From Auanema rhodensis (taxonomy: Eukaryota > Nematoda > Chromadorea > Rhabditida > Rhabditidae), in NCBI GenBank assembly GCA_964057225.1, contig OZ059894.1, forward strand, positions 1,240,001 to 1,304,000: a DNA stretch of 64,000 nucleotides. Reading direction: 5' to 3'. Below, one piece after another: positions 1 through 11,934 of this stretch. Each line of letters opens with the position of its first letter. Positions within the stretch are counted from its first letter, which is position 1. Under the pieces are notes generated by a model that was not told the DNA's origin, did not search any database, and worked only from the letters and a program-made list of their open reading frames with translations. The position numbers and the translations under genes were made by a program.

Positions 1-33
1 GTTGAGTTTCCATGTACACTCAACATTGCTTCC

Positions 34-80
34 AAAAACATTTTGACAAAAATTTTTTCAAAAAATTTCGATATAATTTA
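34..80 (+). other. Dense A/T-tract zone, candidate bent DNA
   Basis: Runs of A5, T4, A5, T6, A5 or A6 and T3 follow one another from m34 to m68 and lead into an almost pure A/T stretch to m80. In most monomers the centre reads ttttttcgaaaaa, which contains a 12-bp perfect palindrome; in many left-domain copies m60 is A instead of G and the palindrome is lost. Closely spaced A-tracts can curve DNA and position nucleosomes, but the spacing here is about 13-14 bases rather than a clean 10.5, so curvature is a guess. Confidence 0.5.
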
Positions 81-176
81 GCAAAAAGTAGATGTTTTTA
101 GATTCCTTTTTTCAAGGCGAAGACGATGGACAATGTTATTCAACGAAAAAATTAATTCTTCAGGGTGAAAATCGAG

Positions 177-198
177 GATATAAGTGTGAACTTATATC
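177..198 (+). other. 9-bp inverted repeat with a GTGA loop (one per monomer)
   Basis: The arms gatataagt (m177-185) and acttatatc (m190-198) are perfect reverse complements around the 4-base loop gtga. If the + strand is transcribed, the loop is GUGA, which fits the GNRA tetraloop class. The structure recurs in nearly all monomers. A t192-to-a change breaks one pair in the monomers at 1405, 9478, 11233, 14392 and 22100, and a different arm change occurs at 24907. Other variants (2809, 50881, 60358, 61411) alter only the loop. A structural or protein-binding role is possible but unproven. Confidence 0.8.
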
Positions 199-215
199 AG
201 TTGATATCTCGGTGC

Positions 216-266
216 ATTTTTAAGCTAGCGCAAATCTGATAACACAGATCGACGCAGCTTAAAAAT
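216..266 (+). other. Long imperfect hairpin (one per monomer)
   Basis: The outer arms atttttaagct (m216-226) and agcttaaaaat (m256-266) are perfect 11-bp reverse complements. Inside them gcg (m228-230) can pair with cgc (m253-255), and atctg (m234-238) with cagat (m245-249), leaving the 6-base loop ataaca. That is 19 potential pairs in 51 bases, with a one-base bulge at m227 and a 3x3 internal loop. In most middle-domain monomers m261 is G, which turns the m221-m261 pair into T:G, a wobble tolerated in RNA. Four right-edge monomers (60358, 61411, 62464, 63517) carry g254-to-t, which breaks the inner gcg/cgc pairing. Confidence 0.8.
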
Positions 267-325
267 CCGCATCGAATGCACTATACTACATTGAGAAACG
301 CTTAATACAAAAATTAGTTATGATC

Positions 326-367
326 GTTTGAAAAATGATGCATTAGTGTATGTTGAGTTTCCATGTA
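326..367 (+). other. Conserved 42-bp block (m326-m351 plus m1-m16)
   Basis: Reading every copy by eye, I found no substitution in the segment starting gtttgaaaaatgatgc and ending gtttccatgta. The bases on either side do vary: m325 is t in the monomers at 19643, 20696 and 62815, and m17 is t in those at 3511 and 8074. Other parts of the monomer carry dozens of differences. Local conservation inside a satellite monomer is the pattern expected of a protein-binding box, but no known box was matched here. The coordinates given are the first complete occurrence. Confidence 0.6.
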
Positions 368-377
368 CACTCAACAT
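350..377 (+). other. 8-bp dyad across the monomer boundary
   Basis: The arms atgttgag (m350 to m6) and ctcaacat (m19-26) are perfect reverse complements around the 12-base loop tttccatgtaca. In monomers where m27 is A ('catagct'), the stem can extend by one pair to 9 bp with t349. A c21-to-t change ('cacttaac') breaks one pair in the monomers at 33682, 35437, 40702, 43510, 53338 and 54742. The left arm and most of the loop lie inside the conserved 42-bp block. Confidence 0.75.
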
Positions 378-3159
378 TGCTTCCAAAAACATTTTGACAA
401 AAATTTTTTCAAAAAATTTCAAAATAATTTAGCAAAAAGTAGATGTTTTTACATTCCTTTTTTCAAGGCAAAGACGATCGACAATGTTTTTCAACGAAAA
501 AATTAATTCTTCAGGGTGAAAATCGAGGATATAAGTGTGAACTTATATCAGTTGATATCTCGGTGCATTTTTAAGCTAGCGCAAATCTGATAACACAGAT
601 CGACGCAGCTTAAAAATCCGCATCGAATGCACTATACTACATTGAGAAACGCTTAATACAAAAATTAGTTATGATCGTTTGAAAAATGATGCATTAGTGT
701 ATGTTGAGTTTCCATGTACACTCAACATTGCTTCCAAAAACATTTTGACAAAAATTTTTTCAAAAAATTTCAAAATAATTTAGCAAAAAGTAGATGTTTT
801 TAGATTCCTTTTTTCAAGGCAAAGACGATGGACAATGTTATTCAACGAAAAAATTAATTCTTCAGGGTGAAAATCGAGGATATAAGTGTGAACTTATATC
901 AGTTGATATCTCGGTGCATTTTTAAGCTAGCGCAAATCTGATAACACAGATCGACGCAGCTTAAAAATCCGCATCGAATGCACTATACTACATTGAGAAA
1001 CGCTTTATACAAAAATTAGTTATGATCGTTTGAAAAATGATGCATTAGTGTATGTTGAGTTTCCATGTACACTCAACATTGCTTCCAAAAACATTTTGAC
1101 AAAAATTTTTTCAAAAAATTTCAAAATAATTTAGCAAAAAGTAGATGTTTTTACATTCCTTTTTTCAAGGCAAAGACGATCGACAATGTTTTTCAACGAA
1201 AAAATTAATTCTTCAGGGTGAAAATCGAGGATATAAGTGTGAACTTATATCAGTTGATATCTCGGTGCATTTTTAAGCTAGCGCAAATCTGATAACACAG
1301 ATCGACGCAGCTTAAAAATCCGCATCGAATGCACTATACTACATTGAGAAACGCTTAATACAAAAATTAGTTATGATCGTTTGAAAAATGATGCATTAGT
1401 GTATGTTGAGTTTCCATGTACACTCAACATTGCTTCCAAAAACATTTTGACAAAAATTTTTTCAAAAAATTTGAGAATAATTTAGCAAAAAGTAGATGTT
1501 TTTAGATTCCTTTTTTCAAGGCAAAGACGATGGACAATGTTATTCAACGAAAAAATTAATTCTTCAGGGTGAAAATCGAGGATATAAGTGTGAACATATA
1601 TCAGTTGATATCTCGGTGCATTTTTAAGCTAGCGCAAATCTGATAACACAGATCGACGCAGCTTAAAAATCCGCATCGAATGCACTATACTACATTGAGA
1701 AACGCTTAATACAAAAATTAGTTATGATCGTTTGAAAAATGATGCATTAGTGTATGTTGAGTTTCCATGTACACTCAACATTGCTTCCAAAAACATTTTG
1801 ACAAAACTTTTTTCGAAAAATTTCAAAATAATTTAGCAAAAAGTAGATGTTTTTAGATTCCTTTTTTCAAGGCAAAGACGATGGACAATCTTATTCAACG
1901 AAAAAATTAATTCTTCAGGGTGAAAATCGAGGATATAAGTGTGAACTTATATCAGTTGATATCTCGGTGCATTTTTAAGCTAGCGCAAATCTGATAACAC
2001 GGATCGACGCAGCTTAAAAATCCGCATCGAATGCACTATACTACATTGAGAAACGCTTAATACAAAAATTAATTATGATCGTTTGAAAAATGATGCATTA
2101 GTGTATGTTGAGTTTCCATGTACACTCAACATTGCTTCCAAAAACATTTTGACAAAAATTTTTTCGAAAAATTTCAAAATAATTTAGCAAAAAGTAGATG
2201 TTTTAAGATTCCTTTTTTCAAGGCAAAGACGATGGACAATGTTTTTCAACGAAAAAATTAATTCTTCAGGGTGAAAATCGAGGATATAAGTGTGAACTTA
2301 TATCAGTTGATATCTCGGTGCATTTTTAAGCTAGCGCAAATCTGATAACACAGATCGACGCAGCTTAAAAATCCGCATTGAATGCACTATACTACATTGA
2401 GAAACGCTTTATACAAAAATTAGTTATGATCGTTTGAAAAATGATGCATTAGTGTATGTTGAGTTTCCATGTACACTCAACATTGCTTCCAAAAACATTT
2501 TGACAAAAATTTTTTCGAAAAATTTCAAAATAATTTAGCAAAAAGTAGATGTTTTTAGATTCCTTTTTTCAAGGCAAAGACGATGGACAATGTTTTTCAA
2601 CGAAAAAATTAATTCTTCAGGGTGAAAATCGAGGATATAAGTGTGAACTTATATCAGTTGATATCTCGGTGCATTTTTAAGCTAGCGCAAATCTGATAAC
2701 ACAGATCGACGCAGCTTAAAAATCCGCATTGAATGCACTATACTACATTGAGAAACGCTTTATACAAAAATTAGTTATGATCGTTTGAAAAATGATGCAT
2801 TAGTGTATGTTGAGTTTCCATGTACACTCAACATTGCTTCCAAAAACATTTTGACAAAAATTTTTTCAAAAAATTTCAAAATAATTTAGCAAAAAGTAGA
2901 TGTTTTTAGATTCCTTTTTCCAAGGCAAAGACGATGGACAATGTTATTCATCGAAAAAATTAATTCTTCAGGGTGAAAATCGAGGATATAAGTGTGGACT
3001 TATATCAGTTGATATCTCGGTGCATTTTTAAGCTAGCGCAAATCTGATAACACAGATCGACGCAGCTTAAAAATCCGCATCGAATGCACTACATTACATT
3101 GAGAAACGCTTAATACAAAAATTAGTTATGATCGTTTGAAAAATGATGCATTAGTGTAT

Positions 3160-5265
3160 GTTGAGTTTCCATGTACACTCAACATTGCTTCCAAAAACAT
3201 TTTGACAAAAATTTTTTCAAAAAATTTCGATATAATTTAGCAAAAAGTAGATGTTTTTAGATTCCTTTTTTCAAGGCGAAGACGATGGACAATGTTATTC
3301 AACGAAAAAATTAATTCTTCAGGGTGAAAATCGAGGATATAAGTGTGAACTTATATCAGTTGATATCTCGGTGCATTTTTAAGCTAGCGCAAATCTGATA
3401 ACACAGATCGACGCAGCTTAAAAATCCGCATCGAATGCACTATACTACATTGAGAAACGCTTAATACAAAAATTAGTTATGATCGTTTGAAAAATGATGC
3501 ATTAGTGTATGTTGAGTTTCCATGTATACTCAACATTGCTTCCAAAAACATTTTGACAAAAATTTTTTCAAAAAATTTCAAAATAATTTAGCAAAAAGTA
3601 GATGTTTTTAGATTCCTTTTTTCAAGGCAAAGACGATCGACAATGTTTTTCAACGAAAAAATTAATTCTTCAGGGTGAAAATCGAGGATATAAGTGTGAA
3701 CTTATATCAGTTGATATCTCGGTGCATTTTTAAGCTAGCGCAAATCTGATAACACAGATCGACGCAGCTTAAAAATCCGCATCGAATGCACTATACTACA
3801 TTGAGAAACGCTTAATACAAAAATTAGTTATGATCGTTTGAAAAATGATGCATTAGTGTATGTTGAGTTTCCATGTACACTCAACATTGCTTCCAAAAAC
3901 ATTTTGACAAAAATTTTTTCAAAAAATTTCAAAATAATTTAGCAAAAAGTAGATGTTTTTAGATTCCTTTTTTCAAGGCAAAGACGATGGACAATGTTAT
4001 TCAACGAAAAAATTAATTCTTCAGGGTGAAAATCGAGGATATAAGTGTGAACTTATATCAGTTGATATCTCGGTGCATTTTTAAGCTAGCGCAAATCTGA
4101 TAACACAGATCGACGCAGCTTAAAAATCCGCACCGAATGCACTATATTACATTGAGAAACGCTTAATACAAAAATTAGTTATGATCGTTTGAAAAATGAT
4201 GCATTAGTGTATGTTGAGTTTCCATGTACACTCAACATTGCTTCCAAAAACATTTTGACAAAAATTTTTTCAAAAAATTTCAAAATAATTTAGCAAAAAG
4301 TAGATGTTTTTAGATTCCTTTTTCCAAGGCAAAGACGATGGACAATGTTATTCAACGAAAAAATTAATTCTTCAGGGTGAAAATCGAGGATATAAGTGTG
4401 AACTTATATCAGTTGATATCTCGGTGCATTTTTAAGCTAGCGCAAATCTGATAACACAGATCGACGCAGCTTAAAAATCCGCATCGAATGCACTATACTA
4501 CATTGAGAAACGCTTAATACAAAAATTAGTTATGATCGTTTGAAAAATGATGCATTAGTGTATGTTGAGTTTCCATGTACACTCAACATTGCTTCCAAAA
4601 ACATTTTGACAAAAATTTTTTCGAAAAATTTCAAAATAATTTAGCAAAAAGTAGATGTTTTTAGATTCCTTTTTTCAAGGCAAAGACGATGGACAATGTT
4701 ATTCAACGAAAAAATTAATTCTTCAGGGTGAAAATCGAGGATATAAGTGTGAACTTATATCAGTTGATATCTCGGTGCATTTTTAAGCTAGCGCAAATCT
4801 GATAACACAGATCGACGCAGCTTAAAAATCCGCATCGAATGCACTATACTACATTGAGAAACGCTTAATACAAAAATTAGTTATGATCGTTTGAAAAATG
4901 ATGCATTAGTGTATGTTGAGTTTCCATGTACACTCAACATTGCTTCCAAAAACATTTTGACAAAACTTTTTTCGAAAAATTTCAAAATAATTTAGCAAAA
5001 AGTAGATGTTTTTAGATTCCTTTTTTCAAGGCAAAGACGATGGACAATGTTATTCAACGAAAAAATTAATTCTTCAGGGTGAAAATCGAGGATATAAGTG
5101 TGAACTTATATCAGTTGATATCTCGGTGCATTTTTAAGCTAGCGCAAATCTGATAACACAGATCGACGCAGCTTAAAAATCCGCATCGAATGCACTACAT
5201 TACATTGAGAAACGCTTAATACAAAAATTAGTTATGATCGTTTGAAAAATGATGCATTAGTGTAT
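3160..5265. repeat. 6-monomer HOR unit
   Basis: The order is A (3160), B (3511, with private t17), C (3862), an H-like monomer (4213, ttttcc), a monomer with cgaaaa (4564) and E ending in ctacatta (4915). The final two monomers recur before the next A at 5968 and 6319. Confidence 0.72.
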
Positions 5266-6669
5266 GTTGAGTTTCCATGTACACTCAACATTGCTTCCAA
5301 AAACATTTTGACAAAAATTTTTTCAAAAAATTTCGATATAATTTGACAAAAAGTAGATGTTTTTAGATTCCTTTTTTCAAGGCGAAGACGATGGACAATG
5401 TTATTCAACGAAAAAATTAATTCTTCAGGGTGAAAATCGAGGATATAAGTGTGAACTTATATCAGTTGATATCTCGGTGCATTTTTAAGCTAGCGCAAAT
5501 CTGATAACACAGATCGACGCAGCTTAAAAATCCGCATCGAATGCACTATACTACATTGAGAAACGCTTAATACAAAAATTAGTTATGATCGTTTGAAAAA
5601 TGATGCATTAGTGTATGTTGAGTTTCCATGTACACTCAACATTGCTTCCAAAAACATTTTGACAAAAATTTTTTCAAAAAATTTCAAAATAATTTAGCAA
5701 AAAGTAGATGTTTTTAGATTCCTTTTTCCAAGGCAAAGACGATCGACAATGTTTTTCAACGAAAAAATTAATTCTTCAGGGTGAAAATCGAGGATATAAG
5801 TGTGAACTTATATCAGTTGATATCTCGGTGCATTTTTAAGCTAGCGCAAATCTGATAACACAGATCGACGCAGCTTAAAAATCCGCATCGAATGCACTAT
5901 ACTACATTGAGAAACGCTTAATACAAAAATTAGTTATGATCGTTTGAAAAATGATGCATTAGTGTATGTTGAGTTTCCATGTACACTCAACATTGCTTCC
6001 AAAAACATTTTGACAAAAATTTTTTCGAAAAATTTCAAAATAATTTAGCAAAAAGTAGATGTTTTTAGATTCCTTTTTTCAAGGCAAAGACGATGGACAA
6101 TGTTATTCAACGAAAAAATTAATTCTTCAGGGTGAAAATCGAGGATATAAGTGTGAACTTATATCAGTTGATATCTCGGTGCATTTTTAAGCTAGCGCAA
6201 ATCTGATAACACAGATCGACGCAGCTTAAAAATCCGCATCGAATGCACTATACTACATTGAGAAACGCTTAATACAAAAATTAGTTATGATCGTTTGAAA
6301 AATGATGCATTAGTGTATGTTGAGTTTCCATGTACACTCAACATTGCTTCCAAAAACATTTTGACAAAACTTTTTTCGAAAAATTTCAAAATAATTTAGC
6401 AAAAAGTAGATGTTTTTAGATTCCTTTTTTCAAGGCAAAGACGATGGACAATGTTATTCAACGAAAAAATTAATTCTTCAGGGTGAAAATCGAGGATATA
6501 AGTGTGAACTTATATCAGTTGATATCTCGGTGCATTTTTAAGCTAGCGCAAATCTGATAACACAGATCGACGCAGCTTAAAAATCCGCATCGAATGCACT
6601 ACATTACATTGAGAAACGCTTAATACAAAAATTAGTTATGATCGTTTGAAAAATGATGCATTAGTGTAT
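5266..6669. repeat. 4-monomer HOR unit
   Basis: The order is A (5266), B (5617), a cgaaaa monomer (5968) and E (6319). The A monomer has a private change near m79, reading 'atttgaca' instead of 'atttagca'. The B monomer carries the H-type ttttcc marker, so it looks recombinant. Confidence 0.72.
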
Positions 6670-8775
6670 GTTGAGTTTCCATGTACACTCAACATTGCTT
6701 CCAAAAACATTTTGACAAAAATTTTTTCAAAAAATTTCGATATAATTTAGCAAAAAGTAGATGTTTTTAGATTCCTTTTTTCAAGGCGAAGACGATGGAC
6801 AATGTTATTCAACGAAAAAATTAATTCTTCAGGGTGAAAATCGAGGATATAAGTGTGAACTTATATCAGTTGATATCTCGGTGCATTTTTAAGCTAGCGC
6901 AAATCTGATAACACAGATCGACGCAGCTTAAAAATCCGCATCGAATGCACTATACTACATTGAGAAACGCTTAATACAAAAATTAGTTATGATCGTTTGA
7001 AAAATGATGCATTAGTGTATGTTGAGTTTCCATGTACACTCAACATTGCTTCCAAAAACATTTTGACAAAAATTTTTTCAAAAAATTTCAAAATAATTTA
7101 GCAAAAAGTAGATGTTTTTAGATTCCTTTTTTCAAGGCAAAGACGATCGACAATGTTTTTCAACGAAAAAATTAATTCTTCAGGGTGAAAATCGAGGATA
7201 TAAGTGTGAACTTATATCAGTTGATATCTCGGTGCATTTTTAAGCTAGCGCAAATCTGATAACACAGATCGACGCAGCTTAAAAATCCGCATCGAATGCA
7301 CTATACTACATTGAGAAACGCTTAATACAAAAATTAGTTATGATCGTTTGAAAAATGATGCATTAGTGTATGTTGAGTTTCCATGTACACTCAACATTGC
7401 TTCCAAAAACATTTTGACAAAAATTTTTTCAAAAAATTTCAAAATAATTTAGCAAAAAGTAGATGTTTTTAGATTCCTTTTTTCAAGGCAAAGACGATGG
7501 ACAATGTTATTCAACGAAAAAATTAATTCTTCAGGGTGAAAATCGAGGATATAAGTGTGAACTTATATCAGTTGATATCTCGGTGCATTTTTAAGCTAGC
7601 GCAAATCTGATAACACAGATCGACGCAGCTTAAAAATCCGCATCGAATGCACTACATTACATTGAGAAACGCTTAATACAAAAATTAGTTATGATCGTTT
7701 GAAAAATGATGCATTAGTGTATGTTGAGTTTCCATGTACACTCAACATTGCTTCCAAAAACATTTTGACAAAAATTTTTTCAAAAAATTTCGATATAATT
7801 TAGCAAAAAGTAGATGTTTTTAGATTCCTTTTTTCAAGGCGAAGACGATGGACAATGTTATTCAACGAAAAAATTAATTCTTCAGGGTGAAAATCGAGGA
7901 TATAAGTGTGAACTTATATCAGTTGATATCTCGGTGCATTTTTAAGCTAGCGCAAATCTGATAACACAGATCGACGCAGCTTAAAAATCCGCATCGAATG
8001 CACTATACTACATTGAGAAACGCTTAATACAAAAATTAGTTATGATCGTTTGAAAAATGATGCATTAGTGTATGTTGAGTTTCCATGTATACTCAACATT
8101 GCTTCCAAAAACATTTTGACAAAAATTTTTTCAAAAAATTTCAAAATAATTTAGCAAAAAGTAGATGTTTTTAGATTCCTTTTTTCAAGGCAAAGACGAT
8201 CGACAATGTTTTTCAACGAAAAAATTAATTCTTCAGGGTGAAAATCGAGGATATAAGTGTGAACTTATATCAGTTGATATCTCGGTGCATTTTTAAGCTA
8301 GCGCAAATCTGATAACACAGATCGACGCAGCTTAAAAATCCGCATCGAATGCACTATACTACATTGAGAAACGCTTAATACAAAAATTAGTTATGATCGT
8401 TTGAAAAATGATGCATTAGTGTATGTTGAGTTTCCATGTACACTCAACATTGCTTCCAAAAACATTTTGACAAAAATTTTTTCAAAAAATTTCAAAATAA
8501 TTTAGCAAAAAGTAGATGTTTTTAGATTCCTTTTTTCAAGGCAAAGACGATGGACAATGTTATTCAACGAAAAAATTAATTCTTCAGGGTGAAAATCGAG
8601 GATATAAGTGTGAACTTATATCAGTTGATATCTCGGTGCATTTTTAAGCTAGCGCAAATCTGATAACACAGATCGACGCAGCTTAAAAATCCGCATCGAA
8701 TGCACTACATTACATTGAGAAACGCTTAATACAAAAATTAGTTATGATCGTTTGAAAAATGATGCATTAGTGTAT
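6670..8775. repeat. Tandem pair of 3-monomer HOR units (1053 bp each)
   Basis: Two consecutive A-B-X trimers occupy 6670-7722 and 7723-8775. The third monomer of each has gatgg, gttattc and ctacattaca. The trimers differ at m17 of B, which is t at 8074 but c at 7021. The B at 8074 shares that mutation with the B at 3511, linking those units by descent or conversion. Confidence 0.78.
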
Positions 8776-10179
8776 GTTGAGTTTCCATGTACACTCAACA
8801 TTGCTTCCAAAAACATTTTGACAAAAATTTTTTCAAAAAATTTCGATATAATTTAGCAAAAAGTAGATGTTTTTAGATTCCTTTTTTCAAGGCGAAGACG
8901 ATGGACAATGTTATTCAACGAAAAAATTAATTCTTCAGGGTGAAAATCGAGGATATAAGTGTGAACTTATATCAGTTGATATCTCGGTGCATTTTTAAGC
9001 TAGCGCAAATCTGATAACACAGATCGACGCAGCTTAAAAATCCGCATCGAATGCACTATACTACATTGAGAAACGCTTAATACAAAAATTAGTTATGATC
9101 GTTTGAAAAATGATGCATTAGTGTATGTTGAGTTTCCATGTACACTCAACATTGCTTCCAAAAACATTTTGACAAAAATTTTTTCAAAAAATTTCAAAAT
9201 AATTTAGCAAAAAGTAGATGTTTTTAGATTCCTTTTTTCAAGGCAAAGACGATCGACAATGTTTTTCAACGAAAAAATTAATTCTTCAGGGTGAAAATCG
9301 AGGATATAAGTGTGAACTTATATCAGTTGATATCTCGGTGCATTTTTAAGCTAGCGCAAATCTGATAACACAGATCGACGCAGCTTAAAAATCCGCATCG
9401 AATGCACTATACTACATTGAGAAACGCTTAATACAAAAATTAGTTATGATCGTTTGAAAAATGATGCATTAGTGTATGTTGAGTTTCCATGTACACTCAA
9501 CATTGCTTCCAAAAACATTTTGACAAAAATTTTTTCAAAAAATTTGAAAATAATTTAGCAAAAAGTAGATGTTTTTAGATTCCTTTTTTCAAGGCAAAGA
9601 CGATGGACAATGTTATTCAACGAAAAAATTAATTCTTCAGGGTGAAAATCGAGGATATAAGTGTGAACATATATCAGTTGATATCTCGGTGCATTTTTAA
9701 GCTAGCGCAAATCTGATAACACAGATCGACGCAGCTTAAAAATCCGCATCGAATGCACTACACTACATTGAGAAACGCTTAATACAAAAATTAGTTATGA
9801 TCGTTTGAAAAATGATGCATTAGTGTATGTTGAGTTTCCATGTACACTCAACATTGCTTCCAAAAACATTTTGACAAAACTTTTTTCGAAAAATTTCAAA
9901 ATAATTTAGCAAAAAGTAGATGTTTTTAGATTCCTTTTTTCAAGGCAAAGACGATCGACAATGTTTTTCAACGAAAAAATTAATTCTTCAGGGTGAAAAT
10001 CGAGGATATAAGTGTGAACTTATATCAGTTGATATCTCGGTGCATTTTTAAGCTAGCGCAAATCTGATAACACAGATCGACGCAGCTTAAAAATCCGCAT
10101 CGAATGCACTATACTACATTGAGAAACGCTTAATACAAAAATTAGTTATGATCGTTTGAAAAATGATGCATTAGTGTAT
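8776..10179. repeat. 4-monomer HOR unit A-B-D-E
   Basis: The order is A (8776), B (9127), D (9478, with ttgaaaat, gaacatat and ctacacta) and E (9829). The E monomer carries gatcg and gtttttc, markers of type B, so a conversion or exchange has joined E to B within m60-m128. Confidence 0.72.
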
Positions 10180-11934
10180 GTTGAGTTTCCATGTACACTC
10201 AACATTGCTTCCAAAAACATTTTGACAAAAATTTTTTCAAAAAATTTCGATATAATTTAGCAAAAAGTAGATGTTTTTAGATTCCTTTTTTCAAGGCGAA
10301 GACGATGGACAATGTTATTCAACGAAAAAATTAATTCTTCAGGGTGAAAATCGAGGATATAAGTGTGAACTTATATCAGTTGATATCTCGGTGCATTTTT
10401 AAGCTAGCGCAAATCTGATAACACAGATCGACGCAGCTTAAAAATCCGCATCGAATGCACTATACTACATTGAGAAACGCTTAATACAAAAATTAGTTAT
10501 GATCGTTTGAAAAATGATGCATTAGTGTATGTTGAGTTTCCATGTACACTCAACATTGCTTCCAAAAACATTTTGACAAAAATTTTTTCAAAAAATTTCA
10601 AAATAATTTAGCAAAAAGTAGATGTTTTTAGATTCCTTTTTTCAAGGCAAAGACGATCGACAATGTTTTTCAACGAAAAAATTAATTCTTCAGGGTGAAA
10701 ATCGAGGATATAAGTGTGAACTTATATCAGTTGATATCTCGGTGCATTTTTAAGCTAGCGCAAATCTGATAACACAGATCGACGCAGCTTAAAAATCCGC
10801 ATCGAATGCACTATACTACATTGAGAAACGCTTAATACAAAAATTAGTTATGATCGTTTGAAAAATGATGCATTAGTGTATGTTGAGTTTCCATGTACAC
10901 TCAACATTGCTTCCAAAAACATTTTGACAAAAATTTTTTCAAAAAATTTCAAAATAATTTAGCAAAAAGTAGATGTTTTTAGATTCCTTTTTTCAAGGCA
11001 AAGACGATGGACAATGTTATTCAACGAAAAAATTAATTCTTCAGGGTGAAAATCGAGGATATAAGTGTGAACTTATATCAGTTGATATCTCGGTGCATTT
11101 TTAAGCTAGCGCAAATCTGATAACACAGATCGACGCAGCTTAAAAATCCGCACCGAATGCACTATATTACATTGAGAAACGCTTAATACAAAAATTAGTT
11201 ATGATCGTTTGAAAAATGATGCATTAGTGTATGTTGAGTTTCCATGTACACTCAACATTGCTTCCAAAAACATTTTGACAAAAATTTTTTCAAAAAATTT
11301 GAAAATAATTTAGCAAAAAGTAGATGTTTTTAGATTCCTTTTTTCAAGGCAAAGACGATGGACAATGTTATTCAACGAAAAAATTAATTCTTCAGGGTGA
11401 AAATCGAGGATATAAGTGTGAACATATATCAGTTGATATCTCGGTGCATTTTTAAGCTAGCGCAAATCTGATAACACAGATCGACGCAGCTTAAAAATCC
11501 GCATCGAATGCACTACACTACATTGAGAAACGCTTAATACAAAAATTAGTTATGATCGTTTGAAAAATGATGCATTAGTGTATGTTGAGTTTCCATGTAC
11601 ACTCAACATTGCTTCCAAAAACATTTTGACAAAAATTTTTTCAAAAAATTTCAAAATAATTTAGCAAAAAGTAGATGTTTTTAGATTCCTTTTTTCAAGG
11701 CAAAGACGATGGACAATGTTATTCAACGAAAAAATTAATTCTTCAGGGTGAAAATCGAGGATATAAGTGTGAACTTATATCAGTTGATATCTCGGTGCAT
11801 TTTTAAGCTAGCGCAAATCTGATAACACAGATCGACGCAGCTTAAAAATCCGCATCGAATGCACTACATTACATTGAGAAACGCTTAATACAAAAATTAG
11901 TTATGATCGTTTGAAAAATGATGCATTAGTGTAT
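10180..11934. repeat. 5-monomer HOR unit A-B-C-D-X
   Basis: The order is A (10180), B (10531), C (10882), D (11233) and a monomer ending in ctacattaca (11584). C and D appear in the same order as in the canonical 8-mer, supporting derivation of this 1755-bp unit by deletion. Confidence 0.75.

Larger units (their letters stand above)
1..351 (+). repeat. Reference monomer (type A), used for m-coordinates
   Basis: This monomer serves as the coordinate frame because base 1 equals m1. It contains a boundary dyad (m350 to m26 of the next copy), an A/T-tract zone (m34-m80), a variable zone (about m51-m143), a 9-bp hairpin (m177-198), a long imperfect hairpin (m216-266), a second variable zone (m261-304) and a conserved end (m326-351). 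Type A is defined by 'cgatata' at m69-75 and 'ggcga' at m116-120. Type A monomers start at 1, 3160, 5266, 6670, 7723, 8776, 10180, 11935, 13339 and 18941, and nowhere in the right part of the window. No sub-repeat of about 175 bp was visible, so the monomer does not look like a recent internal dimer. Confidence 0.93.
1..3159. repeat. 9-monomer HOR unit
   Basis: The unit starts with type A and runs to the next A at 3160. It holds two B-like monomers with 'ttacattcc' (352 and 1054), a D-like monomer (1405), a monomer combining E and F markers (1756), two G-like monomers (2107, 2458) and an H monomer (2809). The E/F combination suggests the E and F types fused or have not separated in this copy. 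Confidence 0.75.

Noticed and set aside
137-161. CENP-B box on the minus strand
   Set aside because: The reverse complement contains tttcgttga, which matches the first half of the CENP-B box, but the required CGGG half is absent (it reads taacattg). 'Gaaacg' at m295-300 is a separate short match. Together they do not make a box.
228-262. Hammerhead ribozyme, as known from some animal satellites
   Set aside because: The core ctgatga is not present on either strand. 'Ctgataa' at m236-242 and 'ttgatgaacg' in some middle-domain monomers do not have the required partner GAAA and cleavage-site arrangement.
229-274. tRNA or SINE-derived segment
   Set aside because: The hairpin region has no A-box or B-box arrangement, no cloverleaf and no CCA end; the pairing is a single long stem.
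1-351. Monomer as an ancient dimer of a 175-bp unit
   Set aside because: Comparison of the two halves by eye showed no alignable similarity beyond A/T-rich tracts.
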